Below, one piece after another: positions 25,670 through 34,134 of a stretch of 64,000 nucleotides of DNA. The notes beneath the pieces are model-generated. The model had not been told where the DNA came from, searched no databases, and saw only the letters and a list, made by a program, of their open reading frames with translations. Source of the stretch: Desertivirga arenae (lineage in GTDB: Bacteria; Bacteroidota; Bacteroidia; Sphingobacteriales; Sphingobacteriaceae); assembly GCF_017355785.1 (NCBI RefSeq), contig NZ_JAFEWE010000002.1, positions 174,618 through 238,617 of the forward strand, given 5' to 3'. Positions within the stretch are counted from its first letter, which is position 1, and the number at the start of each line of letters is the position of its first letter. The position numbers and the translations under genes were made by a program.

Positions 25670-26242
25670 ATGCAGGAAAAATCACGAATACTCATAGGAT
25701 TAAGTGCAATATTGATGCTTAGCGCCTATATCCTCCCTCTCTGGCAGATCTTTCTCGAAGCACCCCAATATCCTGAGGGACTCGAGATGAAAATCTGGTT
25801 GCATGGGATCACAGGTAATGTGGAGCAAATCAACGGACTTAATCACTACATAGGCATGAAGCACATTATTGTGTCAGAGTTCCTTGAGTTCAAAGTGCTT
25901 CCTTATATTTTTGGTTTCCTGATCGTTATCGGATTAGTAGCATCATTAATAAGCAGCAGAAGGCTTCTTAACATTTGGTTCTGTCTGCTCCTAATTTTTG
26001 CCGTAGCTGGTTTTATTGATTTCTATTTGTGGGAATATAATTATGGCCATAACCTTGATCCTCGAGCAGCTATTAAGGTCGACGGTATGAGCTACCAACC
26101 TCCCCTAATAGGCTATAAACAACTTCTAAACTTCCTTGCCGGCTCATTTCCGGCAATTGGTGGCTTAATTGTAGGACTCGCAGGTTTGATCGTCGCTGGG
26201 GTAGTATTATATGAACATCGTTTAAAAAAATCATTACAATGA
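25670..26242 (+). CDS. nosB: NosB-like membrane protein of clade II nos clusters
   Basis: 190 residues with about four TM helices (~8-25, 76-95, 103-122, 158-182). A conserved-looking periplasmic loop reads WLHGITGNVEQINGLNHYIG. Clade II nos clusters usually have a small membrane protein, NosB, next to nosZ, with no defined biochemical role. Position and topology support this name; I cannot confirm it by alignment. Its 3' end overlaps the nosL start by 4 nt. Confidence 0.7.
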   Translation: MQEKSRILIGLSAILMLSAYILPLWQIFLEAPQYPEGLEMKIWLHGITGNVEQINGLNHYIGMKHIIVSEFLEFKVLPYIFGFLIVIGLVASLISSRRLLNIWFCLLLIFAVAGFIDFYLWEYNYGHNLDPRAAIKVDGMSYQPPLIGYKQLLNFLAGSFPAIGGLIVGLAGLIVAGVVLYEHRLKKSLQ

Positions 26243-26670
26243 AAATTTCCAATTTACTGATAATCTGCCTTTTCCTTTTCAGCTGCAGCCGCAAACCGGA
26301 AGAGATCCATTTTGGAACTGATGCCTGTGATCATTGTAAAATGACTATCATGGATCAGAAATACGGTGCAGAAATAGTAACAGCAAAAGGGAAAGTCCTG
26401 AAATTTGATTCTGCAGAATGCATGGTTGATTTTCTGCATATCGGGAACGAGGAATTGAATAACCCTAAAACTATTTATTTAACCATTAACACGGCAGCTC
26501 CGGGTCAGCTAATTGAAACTTCAACTGTTAGCTTTCTAAAAGACAAAAATTTCAAATCTCCAATGGGAGGCAATCTGGCATCCTTCCCCTCAAGGCAATT
26601 GGCTGAAAACAACAAGCAAAGTGCTGATGCTCAAATTATGACCTGGGATGAACTCCTGAAAAGCCGGTGA
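26239..26670 (+). CDS. nosL: NosL copper-binding lipoprotein
   Basis: 143 residues. Lipoprotein signal (LLIICLFLFSC, acylated Cys16). The Cu(I)-binding motif DACDHCKM gives Cys30, Cys33 and Met35. VLKFDSAECMVDFL and PMGGNLASF are typical NosL segments. It delivers copper for assembly of the NosZ CuZ site at the outer face of the membrane. Start overlaps nosB (ATGA), and nosD follows 1 nt after its stop. Confidence 0.93.
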   Translation: MKISNLLIICLFLFSCSRKPEEIHFGTDACDHCKMTIMDQKYGAEIVTAKGKVLKFDSAECMVDFLHIGNEELNNPKTIYLTINTAAPGQLIETSTVSFLKDKNFKSPMGGNLASFPSRQLAENNKQSADAQIMTWDELLKSR

Positions 26671-26671
26671 A

Positions 26672-27904
26672 ATGAAAGCTTCAATCCTGTATCTTTTCTT
26701 TATTATTCTTTCCTCCCTGACTTCAGCAAACACAATTACTGTAGCTCAAAAAGGCAGGATCAATAATTTAGGGAAAGCCATAGCTCTGGCTAAGAATGGG
26801 GATACAATTATTGTGCAAAAAGGCCATTATCCTTCTTATAACACCATTATCAATAAATCACTGACTATTCTTGGAAAGGATTTTCCAGTTCTTGATGCTG
26901 GATTTCGCGAAGAAGTAATAACCATATTAGCCAGACAAGTTAAACTTGATGGCTTTGTAATAAAGAACTCAAAGGTGGGGTCTTTAAGAGACTATGCCGG
27001 CATCAGGATCCATCGAACAGAGCAGGTGCATATCAGCAATAATAAGCTGATGAATAATTTTTTTGGGATCTATATTTCCGACAGCAAACATGTAAGTATT
27101 TACAACAACAGTACGCAGGGAACAAATAGCGCACAGAACTCGGGCAATGGTATTCACATGTGGCAGTGCCAGGATATTAAAATTAATAATAACTACTCTA
27201 GCGGTCACCGTGACGGGATCTACTTCGAATTTGTCAAAAAAAGCACTATAAGCAATAATAGAAGTGTAAAAAACCTTCGCTATGGATTACATTTCATGTT
27301 CTCTGATGATAACCTATATCGGGGTAATACATTTAAGAATAACGGTTCGGGAGTAGCAGTAATGTACTCTAAACGGATCAGGATGTATAATAACCTTTTC
27401 CTCGAAAACTGGGGAAGCTCTATCTATGGCTTGCTATTAAAAGATATTTCAAACTGTGATATCAAACATAACCGCTTTATACGAAACACGACGGGCATTT
27501 ATATGGAAGGATGCCAGGGGATAAATGCCTGCAACAATCAATTCCTGAATAATGGCTGGGCTATGCGTGTACTGGCTAATTGCGTGAATGGAGAATTTAC
27601 AAGAAACAATTTTACAGCAAATTCTTTCGACGTAACGACTAACGGCAGCTTAAACCTTAACAATTTCAATAACAATTATTGGGACAAATACGAGGGCTAC
27701 GATCTTAACAAAAACGGAATAGGTGATATCCCCTACCATCCTATAAGCCTTTATGCTCAATTAATAGAACAGATTCCGCAAAGTGTAATGCTGATGAGAA
27801 GCTTTATGGTAAATCTGCTTGACAAAGTAGAACGTGCAATTCCTTCACTTACGCCAGAATCTGTTAAAGACAACCATCCAAAAATGAAACCATGGGAGAT
27901 TTGA
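26672..27904 (+). CDS. nosD: NosD periplasmic parallel beta-helix protein
   Basis: 410 residues. Signal peptide at 1-20 (ILYLFFIILSSLTSA). The rest is repeated beta-helix turns rich in Asn and Ile (VHISNNKLMNNFFGIYISDS; IKINNNYSSGHRDGIYFEFV), as in the carbohydrate-binding/sugar-hydrolysis (CASH) repeats of NosD. NosD works with the NosFY ABC transporter in maturation of CuZ, probably providing sulfur. The 3' end overlaps nosF by 13 nt. Confidence 0.94.
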   Translation: MKASILYLFFIILSSLTSANTITVAQKGRINNLGKAIALAKNGDTIIVQKGHYPSYNTIINKSLTILGKDFPVLDAGFREEVITILARQVKLDGFVIKNSKVGSLRDYAGIRIHRTEQVHISNNKLMNNFFGIYISDSKHVSIYNNSTQGTNSAQNSGNGIHMWQCQDIKINNNYSSGHRDGIYFEFVKKSTISNNRSVKNLRYGLHFMFSDDNLYRGNTFKNNGSGVAVMYSKRIRMYNNLFLENWGSSIYGLLLKDISNCDIKHNRFIRNTTGIYMEGCQGINACNNQFLNNGWAMRVLANCVNGEFTRNNFTANSFDVTTNGSLNLNNFNNNYWDKYEGYDLNKNGIGDIPYHPISLYAQLIEQIPQSVMLMRSFMVNLLDKVERAIPSLTPESVKDNHPKMKPWEI

Positions 27905-28602
27905 TCGAATTAAGGGATTTAAAAAAGTCATTTGGAAAACTGGAAGTATTAAAGGGAATTAACTGCGGTTTTGAAAAGGGCAAAGTGGTATCAGTACTGG
28001 GCCCTAATGCTGCAGGCAAAACCACATTGATTAAATCTGTTCTGGGAATGGTCATTCCCGATCAAGGTAATATACTTTACAAAGGAGAACTTGTGACCGG
28101 AACATTCGAATATAAAAAACATATTGGATACATGCCTCAGATAGGCCGCTACCCCGATAATATGAAGATCGGACAGCTATTCGAGATGATGCAGGACCTA
28201 CGAAAATTAAAATCAGATCTGGACACCGATCTTGTGGAAAGCTACCATTTGAAATCTATGTATAACAAGACTATGAGTACCCTTTCAGGAGGAACCAGGC
28301 AAAAAGTCAGCGCAGCGCTTGCCTTTATGTTTCAACCAGAGGTCTTGATTTTAGATGAGCCAACTGCAGGTCTTGATCCTATCGCTGCCGAAATCCTCAA
28401 AGACAAAATAATGGAACAGAAGAACAAGGGCAAACTAATCCTGATCACATCTCATATACTGACTGAAGCAGATGAACTGGCAGACATTGTAATGTACCTG
28501 CTGGATGGAAATATCAGGTTCTACAAACCTATTGATGTACTAAAATCAGAAACGGGCGAAACCAGGTTGGGCAAGGCTTTAACCAAAATACTAGCAGCTT
28601 AG
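27892..28602 (+). CDS. nosF: NosF ABC transporter ATPase
   Basis: 236 residues, one ABC domain. Walker A GPNAAGKTTL, signature LSGGTRQKVSAALAF, Walker B VLILDEPTAGLDP and a switch His in LITSHILTEADEL. It powers NosY for CuZ assembly. It overlaps nosD at the start and is 3 nt from nosY. Confidence 0.95.
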   Translation: MGDLIELRDLKKSFGKLEVLKGINCGFEKGKVVSVLGPNAAGKTTLIKSVLGMVIPDQGNILYKGELVTGTFEYKKHIGYMPQIGRYPDNMKIGQLFEMMQDLRKLKSDLDTDLVESYHLKSMYNKTMSTLSGGTRQKVSAALAFMFQPEVLILDEPTAGLDPIAAEILKDKIMEQKNKGKLILITSHILTEADELADIVMYLLDGNIRFYKPIDVLKSETGETRLGKALTKILAA

Positions 28603-28605
28603 CAT

Positions 28606-29373
28606 ATGTTTAAAATTGCAAAATACATCATGCTCGACATTATTCGAAGCAAAGTACTGATTGCCTACACTGCGCTTTTAGCCCTGATAAGTCTTAGCAT
28701 ATTTATGTCAGATGCTGATGTTACCAAAGGCCTCATTAGCATAACTACCATTGTAATGATCATCGTCCCCCTGGTGAGTATTGTTTATGCAACGACTTAT
28801 TACTTCAATGCAAGTGAATTTACCGAGCTCCTTGTCTCCCAACCGATAAGTCGCAGTGACATCCTCTGGGGAAAATTCATCGGTATTGCTTCCTCTATAC
28901 TTGGCTCTTATTTGATAGGGATATGTATTCCCGTTGCTCTTTTTGCTTTTTCCAGTACAGGTTTAATGCTGATGCTTTCCGGATGCCTGCTTAGTTTAAG
29001 TTTTGTATCACTGGCTTTTCTGGCCTCGACGAAGACGCGTGACAAAGCAAAGGGTATAGGGATGTCCCTGATCATTTGGTTTTATTGTTCTATAATCTTT
29101 GATGCAATAGTCCTGCTATTTCTATTTTCATTCTCAGATTATCCGCTCGAAAAAGTCATGATTGCTCTTACTGCATTTAACCCGATAGATCTTGCCCGCA
29201 TTCTTATTCTTCTTCAATTGGATATATCTGCATTAATGGGATACACTGGAGCCTTATACAGGGACTTTTTTGGAAGTGGAAGCGGTATTGCCTTCAGTTT
29301 GATCTTCCAAATCGCCTGGAGTGTTTTACCTATTCTACTGGCAACCAGAACCTTTAAGAAGAAAGACTTATGA
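28606..29373 (+). CDS. nosY: NosY ABC transporter permease
   Basis: 255 residues with six TM segments (~15-32, 45-70, 95-120, 122-140, 150-178, 230-250). VYATTYYFNASEFTELLVSQ followed by PISRSDILWGKFIGI is the usual NosY/ABC-2 coupling region. It is the last gene of the nos operon; no clear terminator is seen before the next gene. Confidence 0.93.
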   Translation: MFKIAKYIMLDIIRSKVLIAYTALLALISLSIFMSDADVTKGLISITTIVMIIVPLVSIVYATTYYFNASEFTELLVSQPISRSDILWGKFIGIASSILGSYLIGICIPVALFAFSSTGLMLMLSGCLLSLSFVSLAFLASTKTRDKAKGIGMSLIIWFYCSIIFDAIVLLFLFSFSDYPLEKVMIALTAFNPIDLARILILLQLDISALMGYTGALYRDFFGSGSGIAFSLIFQIAWSVLPILLATRTFKKKDL

Positions 29374-29448
29374 GATAGATCCCCTAAATAGTTACTAATT
29401 GTAACATTCGATCCGATCCTACGTAAAATTCATCATTAGGTGAACGAT

Positions 29449-30756
29449 ATGAGAGCGAGAAAGATCTACCAACTAACAACATTAATCTTATTTCTGCTTA
29501 CAGCAAAAACAAAGGCACAAAACGTAGGGATCAATGCAACGGGAACCGCACCTGACGCCTCGGCGGGGCTTGACATTGATTTTGAAAATAAAGGGATTCT
29601 AATTCCAAGGATAAATTTAATCAGTGATACTGATATCCTTACTATTCCGTCTCCAGCAGAATCCTTAATTGTATATAACAAATCTAATTCCGGGACACTT
29701 ACACCCGGCTATTACTACTGGAATGGGAGTATGTGGATTAGAATAGCAGTAACTTCAGATATTCAGGCGACACCAAGTACAAACGCATGGTCCTTGTCGG
29801 GAAACTCATTGAATACAAGCACCAACTGGCTCGGAACAATAAGTACGACAGACCTGCCCATCAGAACAAATTCGATTGAAAGAATGCGGATTAAGAGTAA
29901 TGGACAAGTCGGTATTGGAAGCAACAGTTTTAGCACAGCAAATCCTGAAAAACTGCTGGTAGATGCAGGAGCCACCTATAACAATGCTATTAATGCAATT
30001 GGCAATATTGATGGGTATTTACAAGTAGGAGTACAAAATTTATCTTCTGGCAGTAACGCAAGCTCTGATGTTGTTTCATCCTCTAGTAATCCTGATCATT
30101 ATGTAGATATGGGGATCAACAGCTCAGGATATATAACCAATAAATCGAATATCTTAAATCAGCCATACACTGCCTATTTATATTCCTCTACCCCAGAATG
30201 GTTTTTTATAGGAAATGGAGCCCCAAGCAAAGGCTTGATATTCTTCACCAATGGCGGCAATAGTTATAATGCAAATAACAGTGCTGACGGTACTGAAAGA
30301 ATGGTAATCACATCAAAAGGTATTGTTGGTATTGGTTATAACACCACCGCGAATGGAACTGTTAATACGCCAACAGATGTAAATTACTTACTGTCTGTCA
30401 ATTCAAAGGTTCTGGCCAACGCCTTTAATACGCCCTCAGATCTTCGCCTTAAAACTAATATTGCAGAACTTAATTATGGATTGAAAGACATTCTAGCGTT
30501 AAAACCTGTTTCTTATAACTGGATTGATCAGAGTCGCGGTAAAGAAAAACAACTGGGTTTGATTGCTCAGGACACAAGGAATGTTATCCCTGAAATAGTA
30601 AATGGAGACGAGGCAAAGGAAAAGCTTTCGGTTAACTACACAGAGCTAATCCCTGTTCTTATTAATGCAATCAAGGAACAACAGTCAGCGTTTGAACAGC
30701 AACAAAAAAAGATCGACCAGTTGGAAGAAAGGCTAAAAGCTCTTGAACAGAAATAA
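29449..30756 (+). CDS. Secreted protein with a C-terminal S74 intramolecular chaperone domain
   Basis: 435 residues from ATG 29449, chosen because a signal peptide follows directly (MRARKIYQLTTLILFLLTAK); a GTG at 29440 is possible. The middle is Gly/Ser/Asn-rich with GIGSNSFSTANPEKLLV-type repeats common in Bacteroidota surface proteins. Residues ~330-435 form a peptidase S74/tail-fibre chaperone domain with TPSDLRLKTNI (self-cleavage before the Ser is typical) and an ending coiled coil (QQQKKIDQLEERLKALEQ). A trimeric surface fibre is likely. No phage genes adjoin it. Confidence 0.85.
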   Translation: MRARKIYQLTTLILFLLTAKTKAQNVGINATGTAPDASAGLDIDFENKGILIPRINLISDTDILTIPSPAESLIVYNKSNSGTLTPGYYYWNGSMWIRIAVTSDIQATPSTNAWSLSGNSLNTSTNWLGTISTTDLPIRTNSIERMRIKSNGQVGIGSNSFSTANPEKLLVDAGATYNNAINAIGNIDGYLQVGVQNLSSGSNASSDVVSSSSNPDHYVDMGINSSGYITNKSNILNQPYTAYLYSSTPEWFFIGNGAPSKGLIFFTNGGNSYNANNSADGTERMVITSKGIVGIGYNTTANGTVNTPTDVNYLLSVNSKVLANAFNTPSDLRLKTNIAELNYGLKDILALKPVSYNWIDQSRGKEKQLGLIAQDTRNVIPEIVNGDEAKEKLSVNYTELIPVLINAIKEQQSAFEQQQKKIDQLEERLKALEQK

Positions 30757-30780
30757 TAATAAAGAGGTTTGACAAAACAG

Positions 30781-30808
30781 AAAGGTTTGAATTCTTATTC
30801 AGACCTTT
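30781..30808. terminator. Bidirectional terminator between the S74 protein and the Rrf2 gene
   Basis: 11-bp stem AAAGGTTTGAA/TTCAGACCTTT (one G-T pair), 6-nt loop and a T-rich tail on the plus strand. The Rrf2 operon ends 10 nt beyond it on the other strand. Confidence 0.75.
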
Positions 30809-30817
30809 TTAATGCTC

Positions 30818-31246
30818 TTATTTCAAAAAATACTTATTATCCTCATATTCCTGCACTAGTTCATAGACTGACTTCTTGCTGAACTCGATAAGAAGCTGGG
30901 TACGTATCGGCTTGATCTGCTCATGCATGGGGCAAGGCTTCACATCAGAACAGGCTTTTAATCCCATAACACAAGCGCTGAACAGATCATTCCCGTCAAT
31001 GGCACGAATAATATCAACAAGGTAAACCGCAGTAGGGTCCGTTATAAAGAAACCTCCATTCGGGCCTTTGATAGAAGAAATTACTTTCTGCCTCGACATC
31101 TCCTGAAGGATCTTGCCGGTAAAATGCATGGGCGAGCCTATTGCCTCTGATATTTCAGCAATGCCAGCCTTCTCTCCTTTATAAGTTTTATACGCCACAT
31201 ATACAGCGGCGCGAATTGCATATTCACAAGATTTAGAAAGTATCAT
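30818..31246 (-). CDS. Rrf2 family regulator with three cysteines (NsrR/IscR-like)
   Basis: 142 residues. Winged HTH at ~1-75 (MILSKSCEYAIRAAVYVAYK; GPNGGFFITD wing). Cys92, Cys99 and Cys105 lie in SACVMGLKACSDVKPCPMHE, the region that binds an Fe-S cluster in NsrR and IscR; spacing here is C-x6-C-x5-C. An NO- or redox-sensing repressor is the best inference, since it is the last gene of an operon with ric and hemerythrin genes. The dyads in the nos and ric promoters are its likely operators. Confidence 0.88.
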   Translation of the reverse strand: MILSKSCEYAIRAAVYVAYKTYKGEKAGIAEISEAIGSPMHFTGKILQEMSRQKVISSIKGPNGGFFITDPTAVYLVDIIRAIDGNDLFSACVMGLKACSDVKPCPMHEQIKPIRTQLLIEFSKKSVYELVQEYEDNKYFLK

Positions 31247-31269
31247 TCAGTACAACTATAGGTCCCAAA

Positions 31270-32484
31270 TTAAAGTGTTGAGAAAATCTTCCTGTTAATT
31301 TTCCCTGATCTAAAACAAAGCACAAACCAGGCAATTCCTAAAACCAGGAAGCAAACAGCGATCACCAGCAACACCAGCTGAAAGTTGGGGATCAAAATTC
31401 CGAACAAAGCTAATAAAGGTTGCATAAATAATAGAACAAGATATACCACAACTGTCAATACAAATAAAACATTGGTTCTAGTATTGGAAACAGTGTCTGG
31501 TAAAAAACCAGAATGGACGAATCCATTAAGGATTATCGGCATCAGAGTTCCTAAAGACAATAGGTGGATATAGCCTATAATTAGGTTTCTGTTCGAAAAG
31601 ACCCAATTTCCCAGAACAGGAAAGCCGGTTAAGACCTGGAAAAAGATCTTGAGGGTCAAGGCTAAAAGAGCAATAGTAACCAGGTAGGGCAGTTTACCTG
31701 GCAGCTTATTCAGATACTGTAAGATCTTCAGCCAACTAACAAAGTTCAGTATAGCTCCCGTCATTGCAAGGATCCTCAGTATCATAGGTGGATTACTCCA
31801 AAGCGTAAATAAGAAATATAAAGGAACTACCGACCATATAAAGATCTTTAACCAAAACAACAATTGCCCGCTTATCTCTTCCTTTTTTGGATACCGGTTA
31901 AAAAAAATGGCCAGTGCACTTAATATCATCCATCCATTCATTTGAAAATGCAGGTAGAAGTAGATAGCATCATTATAGAATGATGTTCCTTTTTGTCCGG
32001 TTGCCATTAAGGGTCCGAGAGTAAAGGGGCCAAGAGACGAAAGACAAAGAAAAATAAGAGAGGCTTTTAACATAAGCCTTGCAGCGGGATTGGTTGAAGC
32101 TTCCAGTTTTTTATCGTACCACACTTTATAAGCAAACCAGTAGCCATCGATAATAAAAAGCGTAGAGAAAAGTATAGAGATTGCTTTATAACCCTGAAAG
32201 GAAAAGCTTATAAGCATCCCAAAGGCTGCGACTATCCCTAAGGCAAGTATCTTTTGGTAATGAGAGTTTATTTCCCCGGCCGAGATTGTTTTAATGATCA
32301 ATAACGCCAGCGATAAAAATATCCAGCCGGCAAAGGCAAAGTGCGAATGTGCATGAAGGATATAGGTATAATTAATACCGGCAATAGGGAAAACAAACAT
32401 TAATCGAAGCAGAACTCCAAACAAGGAAAGAACTATAAAACCTCCCAAAGCCCACAACGCATAATTTTTGCCCTGTATATTCAT
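31270..32484 (-). CDS. Heme-copper-oxidase subunit I-like membrane protein
   Basis: 404 residues with about 12 TM helices. Histidines recur at helix starts: LHAHSHFAFAGW (~45-56), FYLHFQMNGW (~178-187) and GYIHLLSLGTL (~305-315), a three-fold pattern like that of heme-copper oxidases or NnrS. It lacks the length and canonical motifs of NorB or CcoN. A role in NO binding or reduction is inferred from the operon. Its ATG overlaps the stop of the MIP18-type gene (TAATG). Confidence 0.75.
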   Translation of the reverse strand: MNIQGKNYALWALGGFIVLSLFGVLLRLMFVFPIAGINYTYILHAHSHFAFAGWIFLSLALLIIKTISAGEINSHYQKILALGIVAAFGMLISFSFQGYKAISILFSTLFIIDGYWFAYKVWYDKKLEASTNPAARLMLKASLIFLCLSSLGPFTLGPLMATGQKGTSFYNDAIYFYLHFQMNGWMILSALAIFFNRYPKKEEISGQLLFWLKIFIWSVVPLYFLFTLWSNPPMILRILAMTGAILNFVSWLKILQYLNKLPGKLPYLVTIALLALTLKIFFQVLTGFPVLGNWVFSNRNLIIGYIHLLSLGTLMPIILNGFVHSGFLPDTVSNTRTNVLFVLTVVVYLVLLFMQPLLALFGILIPNFQLVLLVIAVCFLVLGIAWFVLCFRSGKINRKIFSTL

Positions 32485-32816
32485 TATCGCCGTCCCAGCT
32501 GTCTTAGACCTTCTTCAGTCAGGCTCTCATAGCTCCATCTTGGCTCCCAGGTAAGCTCTACCTTTGGTATGTAAGCCGGATAAAAATGCTCCAGGCAATT
32601 CTCCACCGACTGCAGAATAGCATCGCCCATTGGGCAATATTGGGAAGACAGTGTCATCGTTACTGTTATCGTTTTTGTTTCTTCATTCACGTCTATACCA
32701 TAAACCAAACCCAGGTCAATAATGTTCACATCCAATTCAGGATCAAGAACGGTCCTTAAGGATTCCTGAACCTGCGCCTTAAAAAAAGAAGTTTTGTCTC
32801 TTATATCTATTTCCAT
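32484..32816 (-). CDS. MIP18/DUF59 family metal-sulfur cluster assembly factor
   Basis: 110 residues. VLDPELDVNIIDLGLVYGID and TMTLSSQYCPMGDAIL (with the reactive Cys) are MIP18/PaaD/SufT signatures, and ELTWEPRWSYESLTEEG is the typical end. I chose ATG 32816 because AGGAGGGG lies 3 nt upstream, a strong ribosome-binding site for this phylum; it falls within a 5-codon longer alternative ORF. It probably helps build or repair Fe-S clusters, which fits an operon with ric. Confidence 0.9.
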   Translation of the reverse strand: MEIDIRDKTSFFKAQVQESLRTVLDPELDVNIIDLGLVYGIDVNEETKTITVTMTLSSQYCPMGDAILQSVENCLEHFYPAYIPKVELTWEPRWSYESLTEEGLRQLGRR

Positions 32817-32850
32817 ATCCCCTCCTATCATTATACTATTTATTCGATGT

Positions 32851-34134
32851 TTAATTTACGATTGCCTTATGCAATAAAACTTTTACCAGATTAACAAAGT
32901 AAACTATAGCCGTTAGGATTAAACAACCAAGTCCCGCAGAGGTTATTGGCTCTGATTTCAAAATAAAACCCAGGTAAAACGCGAGACAAAAAGCAAGGAA
33001 TAAGATTGTTTGTACCCGCAGCAGTAATTTGCTGTAAAGGTCAGCCGGCAGTGGCGTTTTGGACTTCCCGGCTAAGTGCTCATATTTTCGGGCCCACACA
33101 ATGAATGGTAGTGTTTTAAATGCTTGCCCAAGGATAAGAGCACTTAACCAACCCATGAAAAGTAAGGATCCATAAAGGGTAGTATAATGTACTGTTTGAG
33201 GGTCCTGCTTCAGCTGATAATAAATGATCAGGGGCAGAACAAATACTCCGGCAAGCATCAGCACAAAAGATATAATGGTGTTGGTGATGGGAAGTTCTAT
33301 CTGTTTCTTGATCCTTGATCTAAAGCAGTCCGAAACATACCTAAGATAAATAAGGATACCAGAAACAAGCACCATTGAAATAAAATAAGTCTTCGTGTTT
33401 ATTCCATTAATATAAGTGTCTATCAGAAATGCAATAAGGGCGCCGTTGATGAGGTAATAGCACCAATTTAAGAGTTTATCGTTAGTCTTCCTCGATACTA
33501 AAAACATAGGGATAAGTTTTGAGCTCACCCCTATTATTAACAACAAAAACCAACCAGCAATCCCCATATGAGCATGTAGTTTCAGGAAATGCAAATGATC
33601 TTTTGGAAGAAAGGCAAACCGGAAATTAAACACCAGCAATACTCCTAACAACGCTGTGCCTGCCAACCAAAGGGTTGAAGTCACCATAAATTCCTGCTGT
33701 ATACTTGCTTCCTTTTTGTTTGTTCTGGCTGTCAGGAAAACAATCAGGGCAAACAAAACTATGGAAATAAGTAAAAGCAGGCCTCCAAGCTGCATACAGA
33801 GTCCCGAATCAAATTGCCAGAAAGAGCATACAAGAAGAGTTAAGCCAGCAATGAAAGTTATGAAGCTAACCCAAGGAAGCCTATAACTGTACAGGTCCTT
33901 TTCAAAAATAACCGGAATTAGCTGGTAAGATGCTCCAAAAACGATAGTAGTACCCCAGCCAAGGGCGGCCATATGGGTAATAGCCAGGATCCTGGGATTA
34001 AAATAGTGCCCGGAGAGTTCAGCGACCGAATGGAAAAGCATCATTGTCAGGATCACGAAGCAAAGCGCAGAAAACAAATAATGCCCTACCACGATCTTGT
34101 ACAAAGCCTCCGATTGCTTATTGATCACCTTCAT
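32851..34134 (-). CDS. Heme-copper-oxidase-like membrane protein with internal three-fold repeat
   Basis: 427 residues, about 12 TM helices. Three segments repeat the same pattern: THMAALGWGTTIVFGASYQL-IP (~53-75), HAHMGIAGWFLLLIIG...LIP (~187-210) and YGSLLFMGWLSALILGQ...LP (~325-350), that is H/Y-x4-GW-x7-G-x4-5-(L/I)P. This resembles subunit I-like or NnrS-like folds. Possible haem or copper ligands are His53, His187 and His189 (approximate numbers). It overlaps the DUF2249 gene by 4 nt. NO-related function is inferred from the operon. Confidence 0.75.
   Translation of the reverse strand: MKVINKQSEALYKIVVGHYLFSALCFVILTMMLFHSVAELSGHYFNPRILAITHMAALGWGTTIVFGASYQLIPVIFEKDLYSYRLPWVSFITFIAGLTLLVCSFWQFDSGLCMQLGGLLLLISIVLFALIVFLTARTNKKEASIQQEFMVTSTLWLAGTALLGVLLVFNFRFAFLPKDHLHFLKLHAHMGIAGWFLLLIIGVSSKLIPMFLVSRKTNDKLLNWCYYLINGALIAFLIDTYINGINTKTYFISMVLVSGILIYLRYVSDCFRSRIKKQIELPITNTIISFVLMLAGVFVLPLIIYYQLKQDPQTVHYTTLYGSLLFMGWLSALILGQAFKTLPFIVWARKYEHLAGKSKTPLPADLYSKLLLRVQTILFLAFCLAFYLGFILKSEPITSAGLGCLILTAIVYFVNLVKVLLHKAIVN

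Noticed and set aside
29449-30756. Prophage tail gene
   Set aside because: S74 domains also occur in bacterial secreted proteins. It has a signal peptide and there are no head, tail or integrase genes nearby.
31270-34134. Calling the membrane proteins NorB or NnrS
   Set aside because: The histidine pattern is reminiscent, but the lengths and motifs do not match either family well enough by eye.
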